From the NCBI RefSeq assembly GCF_023822005.2, contig NZ_CP098806.1, positions 124,001-188,000 on the forward strand: a stretch of 64,000 bases of DNA. The letters run 5' to 3'. The first letter of the stretch is position 1. Each line of letters begins with the position of its first letter. The stretch comes from Dyadobacter fanqingshengii. Lineage in GTDB: Bacteria > Bacteroidota > Bacteroidia > Cytophagales > Spirosomataceae. The position numbers and the translations under genes are program-made. Below are positions 28,001 to 36,615 of this stretch, one piece after another. A model generated the notes under the pieces. It did not search any database, was not told the origin of the DNA, and saw only the letters and a program-made list of their open reading frames with translations.

Positions 28001-31000
28001 ATGAAAAGAATCTTACTACTCCTTTTATTATTTGCAGTCCCGTACATCAGCTTCTCGCAAAGCCTGATCACCGGACGGATCATTGACGACAACAATCTGA
28101 GCTTACCCGGTGCCACCGTCAAAATCGAGGAATTATCACGGGGAACGGTTTCAGACCAAAACGGAAACTATACATTGATCGACGTTCCCACCGGTGTTTA
28201 CAATCTGACAGTTACGTATATAGGCTATGGTGTTTCAAGGCAATCTGTAACTGTTGGTAGCCAAAACGTAAAGACCAACTTCAAATTGAACCTCGCGGAC
28301 AATGACTTGCAAGCTGTTGTTGTCACCGGTAACCGAAGCGCAACGCTGAAAGCATTGAACCAGCAAAAGAATTCCGACCGGATCGTGAATGTGATCTCAG
28401 CTGATCAGGTGGGCCGTTTTCCTGACCCGAACATAGGTGACGCGCTGAAACGCGTTCCGGGAATTTACGTGCAGCTGGATCAGGGCGAAGCTTCGCTGGT
28501 GAGTATCAGGGGAACGGATCCTTCTAAAAGTACGATCAACATTAATGGATCGAGCATTGCGGGAACGGGTGAAAACCGTGCTGTGGGCATCAGCGCCATT
28601 CCTGCGGATATGGTGCAGTCTGTTGAAGTTACCAAAGCTATCACACCTGATATGGACGGCGATGCGATTGGCGGTGTGGTCAATTTGGTCACCAGAAAAG
28701 CGCCTTTTGCTAGGTTATTATCGATCACGGCGGGAACCGGTTACAGTGATATCGTGCAAAAACCTGCTTACAATGCCAATGTGGTTTTTGGAGACCGGTT
28801 TTTGAAAGACAAAAAGTTAGGTGTAATGGCCTCGGTGTCTTATTATCAGCAGTTTTTAGGTTCAGATGATCACCAGACTACATGGGAAGATGTAAAATGG
28901 GTGGATCAGCAGACTTACTTTATGCCGCGGTTTTTGAATATGGTCCAAAACAATCTGGAACGGATCAGACAGAGTTATACGGTTGGGATCGACTATAAGC
29001 TTAATGCGAAAAACACATTGACCTTCACCGGGATTTACAACAAATACAACGACTGGCGGAAAATTTCAACTCTGAAAGTGGATGACATCGGCGCCGGATA
29101 TCCGAAAAACTGGCAGCGAGCTGCAGGCTGGGAGGGTAACAGAAAAATCACAGATGCGAACAACGATTACATTGATGACGTTGCCGGCGTGCCTTATCTC
29201 AATATGAATAACGACCCGAAACACCCGGTATACCAGCCAGAACTGGAACGCCACATTGAAGGTGGTTTGAACAACCGGAACGGAAGTCAGATTATTCAGA
29301 AAATCATCAATTTCGGGTTGGAAGGCGAGCATATTTTAGGAAAAGTGAAAGTGAACTGGAAAGGTTCTTACCTCAAAAATGTGACTGACAGGCCGGATGT
29401 GATTGAATTGGAATTGGAAAGTGAGAATGAAAAAAGTGTGCAGATGGATTATACGAATCCTAGGTTTATCAAAGCCAACAATGGATTTGAAGTTGAAAAT
29501 ATTCTTGAAAACCTCAAAGACAAGCCATCATACCGGGCTGATTCGGCGGACACCTGGTACATGGACAACTTTACCGGAACCGACAAGCGGGCCAATACCC
29601 AGCAATATCTGGCGCAAATTGACATCTCTGTTCCATTGGTTGAAGGAAAATTCAGTAACATTCTCAAATTCGGTGGAAAATACCGCGGGCTGACCCTGAA
29701 AAATGAAACGACAAGAAGGGTAAGATGGACACCGCAAATTGATCCTGCATTGCGCGCTAAATATGACGCTGAGCTTGCGGCTGGCAAAAATCCGAAAGTG
29801 GCAGATTACGTAGGCTGGGCACCATTCTGGTCTGGATTTGCAAACAATTCGACCAACATTAGCAAAACCCTGAACATTGAATCCGACTACAATGTTGGCA
29901 ATGCGGGCTCATCCGAGTGGATTTCGAATTTGAATAAAAGCTATTACGGAGATACGGAAGACTTCATGCTGAACAGGGTTTATCAGGATGTTTTGGGAAA
30001 CAACTATTATGGTGATGAGGCAATTTCGGCAGGTTATATCATGTCTACCCAGAATTTCGGAGACAAACTTTCACTTATTCTGGGTGGCCGGTTGGAACAT
30101 AGTTCGGTAAAATATGAGGGTTACAATTACAATGTTAGAGCCGATTTTATTCCAGCCAGGCAGTCTACCAAATCCGAATTTCTCAACTTCATGCCTGCAT
30201 TCTTAGCCAGATATGCGCCGACTAAAAACCAGGTTTACAGATTCGCATACACCAGCACCATTTCACGTCCCAATTACAAAGACATTTCTCCTTATGTGAG
30301 TGTAAATGTGCGGGATAAAGTGATCAGCCAGGGTAACCCGGACATTAAGCCGACACTTTCTAATAATTTTGATCTTTTAGGAGAGGTGTACACTGGTAAT
30401 ACCGGACTTATTTCAGCAGGTGTTTATTTCAAAAACATTACCAATTACCGGATTTTATCCAGAGACCTGGTTCCGTTTAGTGAAGTAATAGACATTGCAG
30501 AATCGCCCGAATCGCTCCTGGAACAAGGTGCTAACCCCGCCACCGTTGCATCCTACAAAACGGATTATGACAAGCTGAAAGCGAGCAATGGAAACCTGGA
30601 ACGGACGCGTCCGGGGAATGGCGGAACTGCGAACATTCTTGGAATGGAGTTCTCGTTTCAACAAGGTCTGTCGTTCTTGCCAAGGCCGCTCAATAACCTG
30701 ACTCTGTACTCCAATTACACCCACAATTTCATTTTTGTGAAAAAAGGAGAGCCAAAGTTGCCGGGAACGGCGAAGGATATTTTGAATCTGTCGCTGGCTT
30801 ATGAGATAAAAAAATTCAATGTGCGGCTTTCATATAACAACACTTCCGACTTCGTCACCATTCTGGGAACCGATAGCAAAGGAGATGTATATTATGATAA
30901 AGCACATTACCTGGATGCCAGTGTAAACTACTTCTTTACACCAAAATTGTCGCTTTACGTAACAGCAAACAACCTCTTAAACCAGGATCAGCGCCGCTAT

Positions 31001-31081
31001 CAATACAAGCCTGAGTACACATATTCATCGCTTTACACGGGTGCCACGGCTACGATTGGTTTGAAGTTTAATGTTTATTGA
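28001..31081 (+). CDS. TonB-dependent receptor, TIGR01782-like
   Basis: A 1026-residue outer-membrane receptor from the ATG at 28001 (an upstream TTG at 27983 is less likely). The signal peptide is MKRILLLLLLFAVPYISFSQ. A carboxypeptidase-D-like domain (LSLPGATVKIEELSRGTVS) precedes a plug with VISADQVGRFPDPNIGDALK, RVPGIYVQLDQGEASLVSIR and GDAIGGVVNLVTRKAPF, then a long barrel ending in ATIGLKFNVY. The plug wording is that of the TIGR01782 class of receptors, usually linked to carbohydrate or phosphorylated-substrate uptake rather than classical siderophores. No SusD follows. The downstream genes encode a haem peroxidase and a phosphatase, after a REP-like palindrome. Confidence 0.93.
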   Translation: MKRILLLLLLFAVPYISFSQSLITGRIIDDNNLSLPGATVKIEELSRGTVSDQNGNYTLIDVPTGVYNLTVTYIGYGVSRQSVTVGSQNVKTNFKLNLADNDLQAVVVTGNRSATLKALNQQKNSDRIVNVISADQVGRFPDPNIGDALKRVPGIYVQLDQGEASLVSIRGTDPSKSTININGSSIAGTGENRAVGISAIPADMVQSVEVTKAITPDMDGDAIGGVVNLVTRKAPFARLLSITAGTGYSDIVQKPAYNANVVFGDRFLKDKKLGVMASVSYYQQFLGSDDHQTTWEDVKWVDQQTYFMPRFLNMVQNNLERIRQSYTVGIDYKLNAKNTLTFTGIYNKYNDWRKISTLKVDDIGAGYPKNWQRAAGWEGNRKITDANNDYIDDVAGVPYLNMNNDPKHPVYQPELERHIEGGLNNRNGSQIIQKIINFGLEGEHILGKVKVNWKGSYLKNVTDRPDVIELELESENEKSVQMDYTNPRFIKANNGFEVENILENLKDKPSYRADSADTWYMDNFTGTDKRANTQQYLAQIDISVPLVEGKFSNILKFGGKYRGLTLKNETTRRVRWTPQIDPALRAKYDAELAAGKNPKVADYVGWAPFWSGFANNSTNISKTLNIESDYNVGNAGSSEWISNLNKSYYGDTEDFMLNRVYQDVLGNNYYGDEAISAGYIMSTQNFGDKLSLILGGRLEHSSVKYEGYNYNVRADFIPARQSTKSEFLNFMPAFLARYAPTKNQVYRFAYTSTISRPNYKDISPYVSVNVRDKVISQGNPDIKPTLSNNFDLLGEVYTGNTGLISAGVYFKNITNYRILSRDLVPFSEVIDIAESPESLLEQGANPATVASYKTDYDKLKASNGNLERTRPGNGGTANILGMEFSFQQGLSFLPRPLNNLTLYSNYTHNFIFVKKGEPKLPGTAKDILNLSLAYEIKKFNVRLSYNNTSDFVTILGTDSKGDVYYDKAHYLDASVNYFFTPKLSLYVTANNLLNQDQRRYQYKPEYTYSSLYTGATATIGLKFNVY

Positions 31082-31118
31082 AAGGAGGAGTTGACAGTCT
31101 GACAAGGCCGCTCTCATT

Positions 31119-31237
31119 GTCAGCCTGAGCGGACCGGGCCGCCGGGCGGTCGAAGGTCGCTATTAGCTTGGCACTACGTCTTTTGCATTGTGCTTCTGCA
31201 CTTCGACCGCCGGGCAGCCCCGTCGGCTCAGTGTGAC
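31119..31237. repeat. REP-like imperfect palindrome
   Basis: Two 39-base arms (31119-31157 and 31199-31237) are inverted copies matching at 31 of 39 positions, separated by 41 bases. Each arm reads GTCA..CTGAGC...GGCGGTCGAAG. I recall a dispersed palindrome of the kind GTCAcCCTGAGC...GTCGAAG in Bacteroidota genomes; this is from memory. It is flanked by near-direct repeats TGACAAGGCCGCTC (about 31100) and TGACAATGCCGCTC (about 31252), and a GCTCAGTGTGACAA unit is repeated next to the right arm. It fills the intergenic gap between the receptor and the peroxidase genes. Confidence 0.65.
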
Positions 31238-31283
31238 AAGGTTAGCTCAGTGTGACAATGCCGCTCATAATTTAAATTAAAGA

Positions 31284-33125
31284 ATGAAGAAAACAATCGC
31301 AATTATCATCGCCTTTTTGAGCTTCGTATTCCTTTCTCTAAAAGTCAGTACGCCGGGTGATTCTTCAATTGGGGTTGACGATGCATTGCGCAATTTTGGG
31401 CTGGGAGTGGATGATTTTGTTGTCGCAAATGAACAGTTATATGAGGCTATTGAAGGCTTGAATGCAGATTCTGCTTCCATTATAAGTGCTCGAAATGCTT
31501 TGAAAGATTGTCGTCGCAGCTACAAGCGCATTGCGTTTTTTACGTCCTACTTTTTTCCGAGTGAGACGCGCTTTTATAATGGAGCGCCCAAGTTTGAAGT
31601 CGAGGAACCGACATTAGAGCTGGTGGAGCCGATGGGTTTGCAGCAGATTGAGGCGTTACTTTTTGAGGATAATGTTCTTGATAGTAAAAGTGATCTGCTT
31701 GTACAATCAGAGGCAATACTAACTTCCGCCAGGGACATGCATTCATTGCTTTTTGGTATTAAAATCAATGACGCGCAGATTCTGGAAAGTGTGCGAATCG
31801 AGCTGATTCGAATCACGACATTGTATATTTCAGGTTATGATGCGCCAATGTTGAAAACCGGAATTACTGAAACATTGGAAGCGACTAATGCTTTACGGAA
31901 CGCTTTGAAACCCTATTTTGAAGCAAATCCCGAGCATAGCAAATCACTGGCACTTTTAATCAGTAACTCTCAAAGCTATCTAAAAGCCCACCAGGATTTC
32001 GATTCCTTTAACAGAATGGAGTTCCTGACTCAGTTCGCATTGCCTATGCAGAAGCAATTCGGTGAGTTTGTTTCCAGGCTTGACTTGGTGATCAATACAA
32101 CGTCACACCTGAATTACGAGGCACCACACATTTATAGTAAAAATGCGCTCAAAAGCTGGGATGATCACGAAGGCGATTCCATGCAGAAAATGGCATTGGC
32201 GGATCTTGGCAGAACGTTATTTTTTGATAAATCACTTTCAGGGGACGCGTCAACGAGCTGTGCAACTTGCCACCAACCTGAAAATTATTTTGCAGACCAA
32301 CTACAAAAAAGCCCGTCGCTGGTTCGTGATTCCGTGCTGAGGCGGAACACGCCAACATTAATGTATGCAGGCTGGCAGCATTCGCAGTTTTGGGACGGTC
32401 GCGTTGCGAACCTGCAAGATCAGATCCATAATGTGTTTCTTAATCCATTGGAAATGAATGGGAACGAAAAAGCATTGAGTGGAAATGTGTTACAAAAAGA
32501 CAAGTACAAAAAGCTGATCAACGCTTCATTCCCGGATAAAAAAGTGCAGGAATTGGGAATAAATAAAGCTTCCGAGGCGCTGGCAGCTTTTATAAAACAG
32601 CTCGGCCCGATGGATTCACCATTTGACCAGTATATCGCGGGCAATCAGACTGCATTAACAGACCGGCAGGTGAACGGCTTCAACCTTTTTATGGGCAAAG
32701 CGCAATGTGGCACCTGTCATTTTCCACCGTTTTTTAATTCGTTATTACCGCCGCTTTTTGACATTTCGGAAGTGGAAGTATTGGGCGTTACGGCTACCGA
32801 TGATTTCGAAAAACCAGAGTTAGACGCAGATCTGGGTCGTTTTGATTTGTACAAAATGCGCTATTACAAAGGCGCATTCAAAACACCGACCGTCCGCAAT
32901 TCGGCTAAAACGGCGCCTTATATGCACAATGGTTCGTTCAAATCTTTGGCGAAAGTCATGGATTTTTACAACAAAGGCGGCGGCAGAAGTTTAGCGCTGG
33001 AAGTGGAAGAACAGACATTATCTTCCAAACCATTGAATCTCTCAGAACCTGAAACCGAAGACATTATCCTATTCCTCGAATCCTTAACCGATTCAAAACC
33101 AGAAAATCAGAATTTCTCAAATTAA
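31284..33125 (+). CDS. Imelysin-like plus di-haem peroxidase (MauG/CcpA) fusion
   Basis: A 613-residue exported protein. After a signal anchor (TIAIIIAFLSFVFLSL), residues about 30-290 are helical and carry imelysin/EfeO-like phrases: RSYKRIAFFTSYFFPSETRF, FYNGAPKFEVEEPTLE, MGLQQIEALLFED. From about residue 300 it is a di-haem cytochrome-c-peroxidase/MauG domain with CATCH (first haem Cys at 326) and CGTCH (475), plus QFWDGRVANLQDQI, FKTPTVRNSAKTAPYMHNGS and MDFYNKGGG. It should bind two c-type haems in the periplasm and reduce peroxide or oxidise a protein or organic partner. The phosphatase gene begins six bases later, so the two are co-transcribed. Confidence 0.87.
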   Translation: MKKTIAIIIAFLSFVFLSLKVSTPGDSSIGVDDALRNFGLGVDDFVVANEQLYEAIEGLNADSASIISARNALKDCRRSYKRIAFFTSYFFPSETRFYNGAPKFEVEEPTLELVEPMGLQQIEALLFEDNVLDSKSDLLVQSEAILTSARDMHSLLFGIKINDAQILESVRIELIRITTLYISGYDAPMLKTGITETLEATNALRNALKPYFEANPEHSKSLALLISNSQSYLKAHQDFDSFNRMEFLTQFALPMQKQFGEFVSRLDLVINTTSHLNYEAPHIYSKNALKSWDDHEGDSMQKMALADLGRTLFFDKSLSGDASTSCATCHQPENYFADQLQKSPSLVRDSVLRRNTPTLMYAGWQHSQFWDGRVANLQDQIHNVFLNPLEMNGNEKALSGNVLQKDKYKKLINASFPDKKVQELGINKASEALAAFIKQLGPMDSPFDQYIAGNQTALTDRQVNGFNLFMGKAQCGTCHFPPFFNSLLPPLFDISEVEVLGVTATDDFEKPELDADLGRFDLYKMRYYKGAFKTPTVRNSAKTAPYMHNGSFKSLAKVMDFYNKGGGRSLALEVEEQTLSSKPLNLSEPETEDIILFLESLTDSKPENQNFSN

Positions 33126-33131
33126 TCAAAC

Positions 33132-34574
33132 ATGAAAAAAGTTAAACTTTTATTGCTCACATTACTCCTTCCAATTCTGGCCATTGCGCAGGAAACGCAG
33201 CCTGCAAAAAAGCCTGTTACCAAGAAAAGAGGCCCGCTGATGGGAATTCAGGCAGATTTGTTGCGCGGCCCGTATCTGCAAATGGCCACACCCACCAGCA
33301 TGACCGTTCGTTGGAGAACCAATGTATACGATCGCAGCCGGGTAAAATATGGTCTTTCTGCCGACAGTCTGACTATGCGCACGGACGATTCGACGCTGGT
33401 TAATGAGCACATTGTAACACTAAAAAATCTCAAACCTTCAACAAAGTATTTTTACACAGTGGGTAACCTGGCCGACACTACATTGCAGGGCGATGCGGAA
33501 AATTATTTTTATACGTTTCCCGAAACTGGTAGTGAGCAATTGGTCCGCATAGCCGGATTTGGCGATTGCGGCAATAACTCGATCAACCAAAGATCTGTGA
33601 GAGATCAGGTCGTGAATTATCTTGGAGATAAATATCTGAATGCCTGGATCTTAATGGGAGACAATGCATATTCGGACGGAACTGATGCAGAATTTCAGGC
33701 GAAGTTCTTTAACCTTTATAAAGACAATCTGCTGAAAAAATATCCATTGTATCCGGTGCCGGGAAATCACGATTACCACGATTTTAACTCGTCTCCGGCT
33801 AACGATCAGAACAAAATTGCCTACTATCAAAACTTCTCACTCCCGACGCAGGGAGAGGCTGGGGGAGTTGCTTCCAACACGGAATCTTACTATTCCTATG
33901 ACATTGCGAACATTCACTTCCTGGCCCTGGATTCTTATGGTCCGGATAAAAAAGGAACGCACATTTATGATCAAATGGGCGAGCAAGTGGAATGGGTTAA
34001 GAAAGATCTGGCTGCGAATCAGAACAAAAAGTGGGTTGTGGCTTACTGGCACCATCCTCCCTACACCATGGGCTCACACGATTCGGATAAGGAATCTTTG
34101 CTGGTAAAAATCAGGGAGAATTTTATCAAAACCCTTGAAGATGGTGGCGTAGACCTGATCCTTTGCGGACACAGCCACGTGTACGAACGCACGAAGCTGA
34201 TCAAAGGCTACTACGGAAAAGAAGCGGATTATGATGCTAAAAAGTATGAAGTAAGCTCGTCCACAGCATTATATGACGGCAGCAAAAACTCCGCGCCGTA
34301 TTTGAAAAGCAAAACCAAAACTAATGGCACTGTATATGTTGTCAGCGGCTCGGCGGGCGCATTGGGTGGGCACAAGGAAACCTGGCCGCACAATGCCATG
34401 TACTATTCAAACAATGAAGTGGGAGGAGCGGTGATGCTGGAAGTGGAAGGAAACAGGCTGGATCTGAAATGGATTTGCTCGGACGGAAAGATCGGCGACC
34501 ATTTTACGATGATGAAGGATGTGAAGAAAGACGAAGAAAAAACCTTAATGCAGGATAAGAAGCTTACGAAATAA
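33132..34574 (+). CDS. Purple-acid-phosphatase-like metallophosphoesterase
   Basis: A 480-residue secreted enzyme (leader MKKVKLLLLTLLLPILAIAQ). An N-terminal fibronectin-III-like domain (RGPYLQMATPTSMTVRWRT) is followed by a calcineurin-like domain with the complete dinuclear metal set: GFGDCGN, MGDNAYSDG, PGNHDYHD, AYWHHPPY and CGHSHVYER. This combination is that of purple acid phosphatases, which hydrolyse phosphomonoesters, and of some phosphodiesterases. It is the second gene of a pair with the di-haem peroxidase and is followed by an intrinsic terminator. Together with the PI-PLC-like protein it could release phosphate from extracellular esters; this pairing is an inference. Confidence 0.9.
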   Translation: MKKVKLLLLTLLLPILAIAQETQPAKKPVTKKRGPLMGIQADLLRGPYLQMATPTSMTVRWRTNVYDRSRVKYGLSADSLTMRTDDSTLVNEHIVTLKNLKPSTKYFYTVGNLADTTLQGDAENYFYTFPETGSEQLVRIAGFGDCGNNSINQRSVRDQVVNYLGDKYLNAWILMGDNAYSDGTDAEFQAKFFNLYKDNLLKKYPLYPVPGNHDYHDFNSSPANDQNKIAYYQNFSLPTQGEAGGVASNTESYYSYDIANIHFLALDSYGPDKKGTHIYDQMGEQVEWVKKDLAANQNKKWVVAYWHHPPYTMGSHDSDKESLLVKIRENFIKTLEDGGVDLILCGHSHVYERTKLIKGYYGKEADYDAKKYEVSSSTALYDGSKNSAPYLKSKTKTNGTVYVVSGSAGALGGHKETWPHNAMYYSNNEVGGAVMLEVEGNRLDLKWICSDGKIGDHFTMMKDVKKDEEKTLMQDKKLTK

Positions 34575-34602
34575 ATTTTCGTGCAACTAGCAAGGATTAC
34601 GG

Positions 34603-34634
34603 GGCGGTTCTGCAACATGGCAGGGCCGCCTTTT
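34603..34634 (+). terminator. Intrinsic terminator after the phosphatase
   Basis: GGCGG-TT-CTGC (34603-34613) pairs with GCAG-GG-CCGCC, leaving a symmetric two-base internal mismatch and an AACATG-like loop, followed by TTTT. It ends the peroxidase-phosphatase unit. Confidence 0.65.
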
Positions 34635-34715
34635 GCAAATAAAACCGTCGGGTCGCTTAAACTATCGGTCTGCCGGTGAGTCATAGCTGTGTGAATCAAT
34701 CATTCTGTCTGGAAT

Positions 34716-36608
34716 ATGAAAACCGTTTGCAAAGTCACGTTCGGGTCTCTGATTATCTTATTGGGAACAATGCTGTTATCTTCTTTTTCAGATAAAAATG
34801 TTGCTAAACCTCCTTTCAAATTCCCTTACAAGAAAGCCGGTTTGACCGAGCGCCAGGCAGCTGCCCACCTTTTAAACCGATTCACTTTCGGCCCCCGCGC
34901 TGCTGATGTGGATTCTGTTACAGATATGGGTTTGGAAGAGTGGTTTTTAAGGCAGTTGGAGTCAAAGTTGCCCGATGATTCGCTTAACAAAAAGCTTAGA
35001 GCATACAATGCACTGGAACTCAGCAACACGGAAGTTGTAAACACATATCCCAAGAAAAACAAGGTTTTACGTATGGCCATTGCTGAGGGAGTGATAGATC
35101 AGGCGGCACGTGATAAATCAAATAAAGGGGCTTATAAAAGTGAGCTGGCCGCCTACATGCAGGAAAAAGGCTTTAAGCCACAAAAGGAACTATACAGACA
35201 ATTTGCCAATCAAAAAATCCTTCGCGCAGCTTATTCAAACAATCAATTGCAGGAATTGCTGACTGATTTCTGGTTTAATCATTTCAATGTTTCATTAGAT
35301 AAAAATCAATGCGCGGAATTTATTCCGGCTTATGAGCGTGATGTGATCCGGCCCAATGTGCTGGGCAAATTTGAAGATTTGTTACTGGCGACGGCACAGT
35401 CCCCGGCCATGCTGATGTACCTGGATAATTCCAGCAGCACCGGTGTTAAAGAAGATATGAATAACGCCAAAGACAACCGGATGAAGCGAATCGCTGACCA
35501 GCAGATGGAGGATAAGAATGATACCACATCGAATGGGAAGGTGAAAAAACCCAGGAAACGTGGGTTAAATGAAAACTATGCGCGTGAAGTCATGGAGCTG
35601 CACACACTGGGCGTCGATGGCGGGTATACCCAGCAAGACGTCACGCAGGCCGCGCGGGTCTTAACCGGCTGGACAATTTATCCAATGAATGATAAAGGTT
35701 ATGGCACCGCAGCAAGAAAATCATTGGACAATGTAGACGAAAGCAAGCTTAACCGGCGCGGTTTTGTTCATCACGGCGATTTTTTGTTTGCAGCCAATCG
35801 CCACGACACCAAAGAAAAGACAGTTTTAGGACGACATTTTCCTGCTGGCGGCGGATACGAAGAAGGTGTTGAACTCCTGAAAATGTTTGCGAATCATCCG
35901 TCAACAGCAAAATTCGTTTGCCGGAAAATAGCGATACGTTTTGTAAATGACCATCCTTCTCAAAGCCTTGTTGATGAAATGGTTAGGACCTTTGAAACGA
36001 AAAATGGCGATATCGGCCAAGTCTTAATCACAATGGTTTCTTCTGATGAATTCTGGTCAAAAGAAGCATTGAGGGAAAAAACAAAATCTCCTTTTGAACT
36101 GGCAATCAGTGCGGTTAGAGGGTTAAATGCGGATATAAGCCAACCTTATCAGTTATACAATTGGATCGCCAAAATGGGTCAGAAGATGTATTACTATCAA
36201 GCGCCAACTGGCTTCCCCGATAAAGCAGAGTACTGGATCAATACAGGTGCTTTACTGAACCGAATGAACTTTGGGCTTGCATTGGCATCGCAGCGTATTC
36301 CAGGCATCAGCATCAATTTGGCACGTCTAAATCAAAATCACGAGCCTGAAAGTGCCGAGGCAGCTTTGGTCACTTATAGTAAAATGATAATGCCCGAGCG
36401 TGATCTGAGTCAAACCATCACGCGGTTAAAACCTATGCTTAATGAACCCGATCTGGCGACAAAAGTGGAGCAAGCCGCCCAAAAATCGGTTGGCACGGAA
36501 CAGCCCGAAATGATGATGAACAACGAAAAGCCTTTTGCAAAAAACAATGCAATGCTGGCTCAGGTTGTAGGCGTCATCATTGGTTCGCCTGAATTTCAAC
36601 GTAAATAG
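34716..36608 (+). CDS. DUF1800 family exported protein
   Basis: A 630-residue protein with an N-terminal hydrophobic leader (VTFGSLIILLGTMLLSSF). DUF1800 features are LTERQAAAHLLNRFTFGPR near the N-terminus, the DFWFNHFNVSLDKNQ block, RGLNENYAREVMELHTLGVD and YTQQDVTQAARVLTGWTIY, and the C-terminal YQAPTGFPDKAEYWINTG. The biochemical role is not established; it almost always pairs with DUF1501, as here (ATG 7 bases downstream). The pair probably works in the periplasm or on the outer membrane. A charged lysine-rich insert is seen at about residues 245-285. Confidence 0.88.
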   Translation: MKTVCKVTFGSLIILLGTMLLSSFSDKNVAKPPFKFPYKKAGLTERQAAAHLLNRFTFGPRAADVDSVTDMGLEEWFLRQLESKLPDDSLNKKLRAYNALELSNTEVVNTYPKKNKVLRMAIAEGVIDQAARDKSNKGAYKSELAAYMQEKGFKPQKELYRQFANQKILRAAYSNNQLQELLTDFWFNHFNVSLDKNQCAEFIPAYERDVIRPNVLGKFEDLLLATAQSPAMLMYLDNSSSTGVKEDMNNAKDNRMKRIADQQMEDKNDTTSNGKVKKPRKRGLNENYAREVMELHTLGVDGGYTQQDVTQAARVLTGWTIYPMNDKGYGTAARKSLDNVDESKLNRRGFVHHGDFLFAANRHDTKEKTVLGRHFPAGGGYEEGVELLKMFANHPSTAKFVCRKIAIRFVNDHPSQSLVDEMVRTFETKNGDIGQVLITMVSSDEFWSKEALREKTKSPFELAISAVRGLNADISQPYQLYNWIAKMGQKMYYYQAPTGFPDKAEYWINTGALLNRMNFGLALASQRIPGISINLARLNQNHEPESAEAALVTYSKMIMPERDLSQTITRLKPMLNEPDLATKVEQAAQKSVGTEQPEMMMNNEKPFAKNNAMLAQVVGVIIGSPEFQRK

Positions 36609-36615
36609 CATCACC

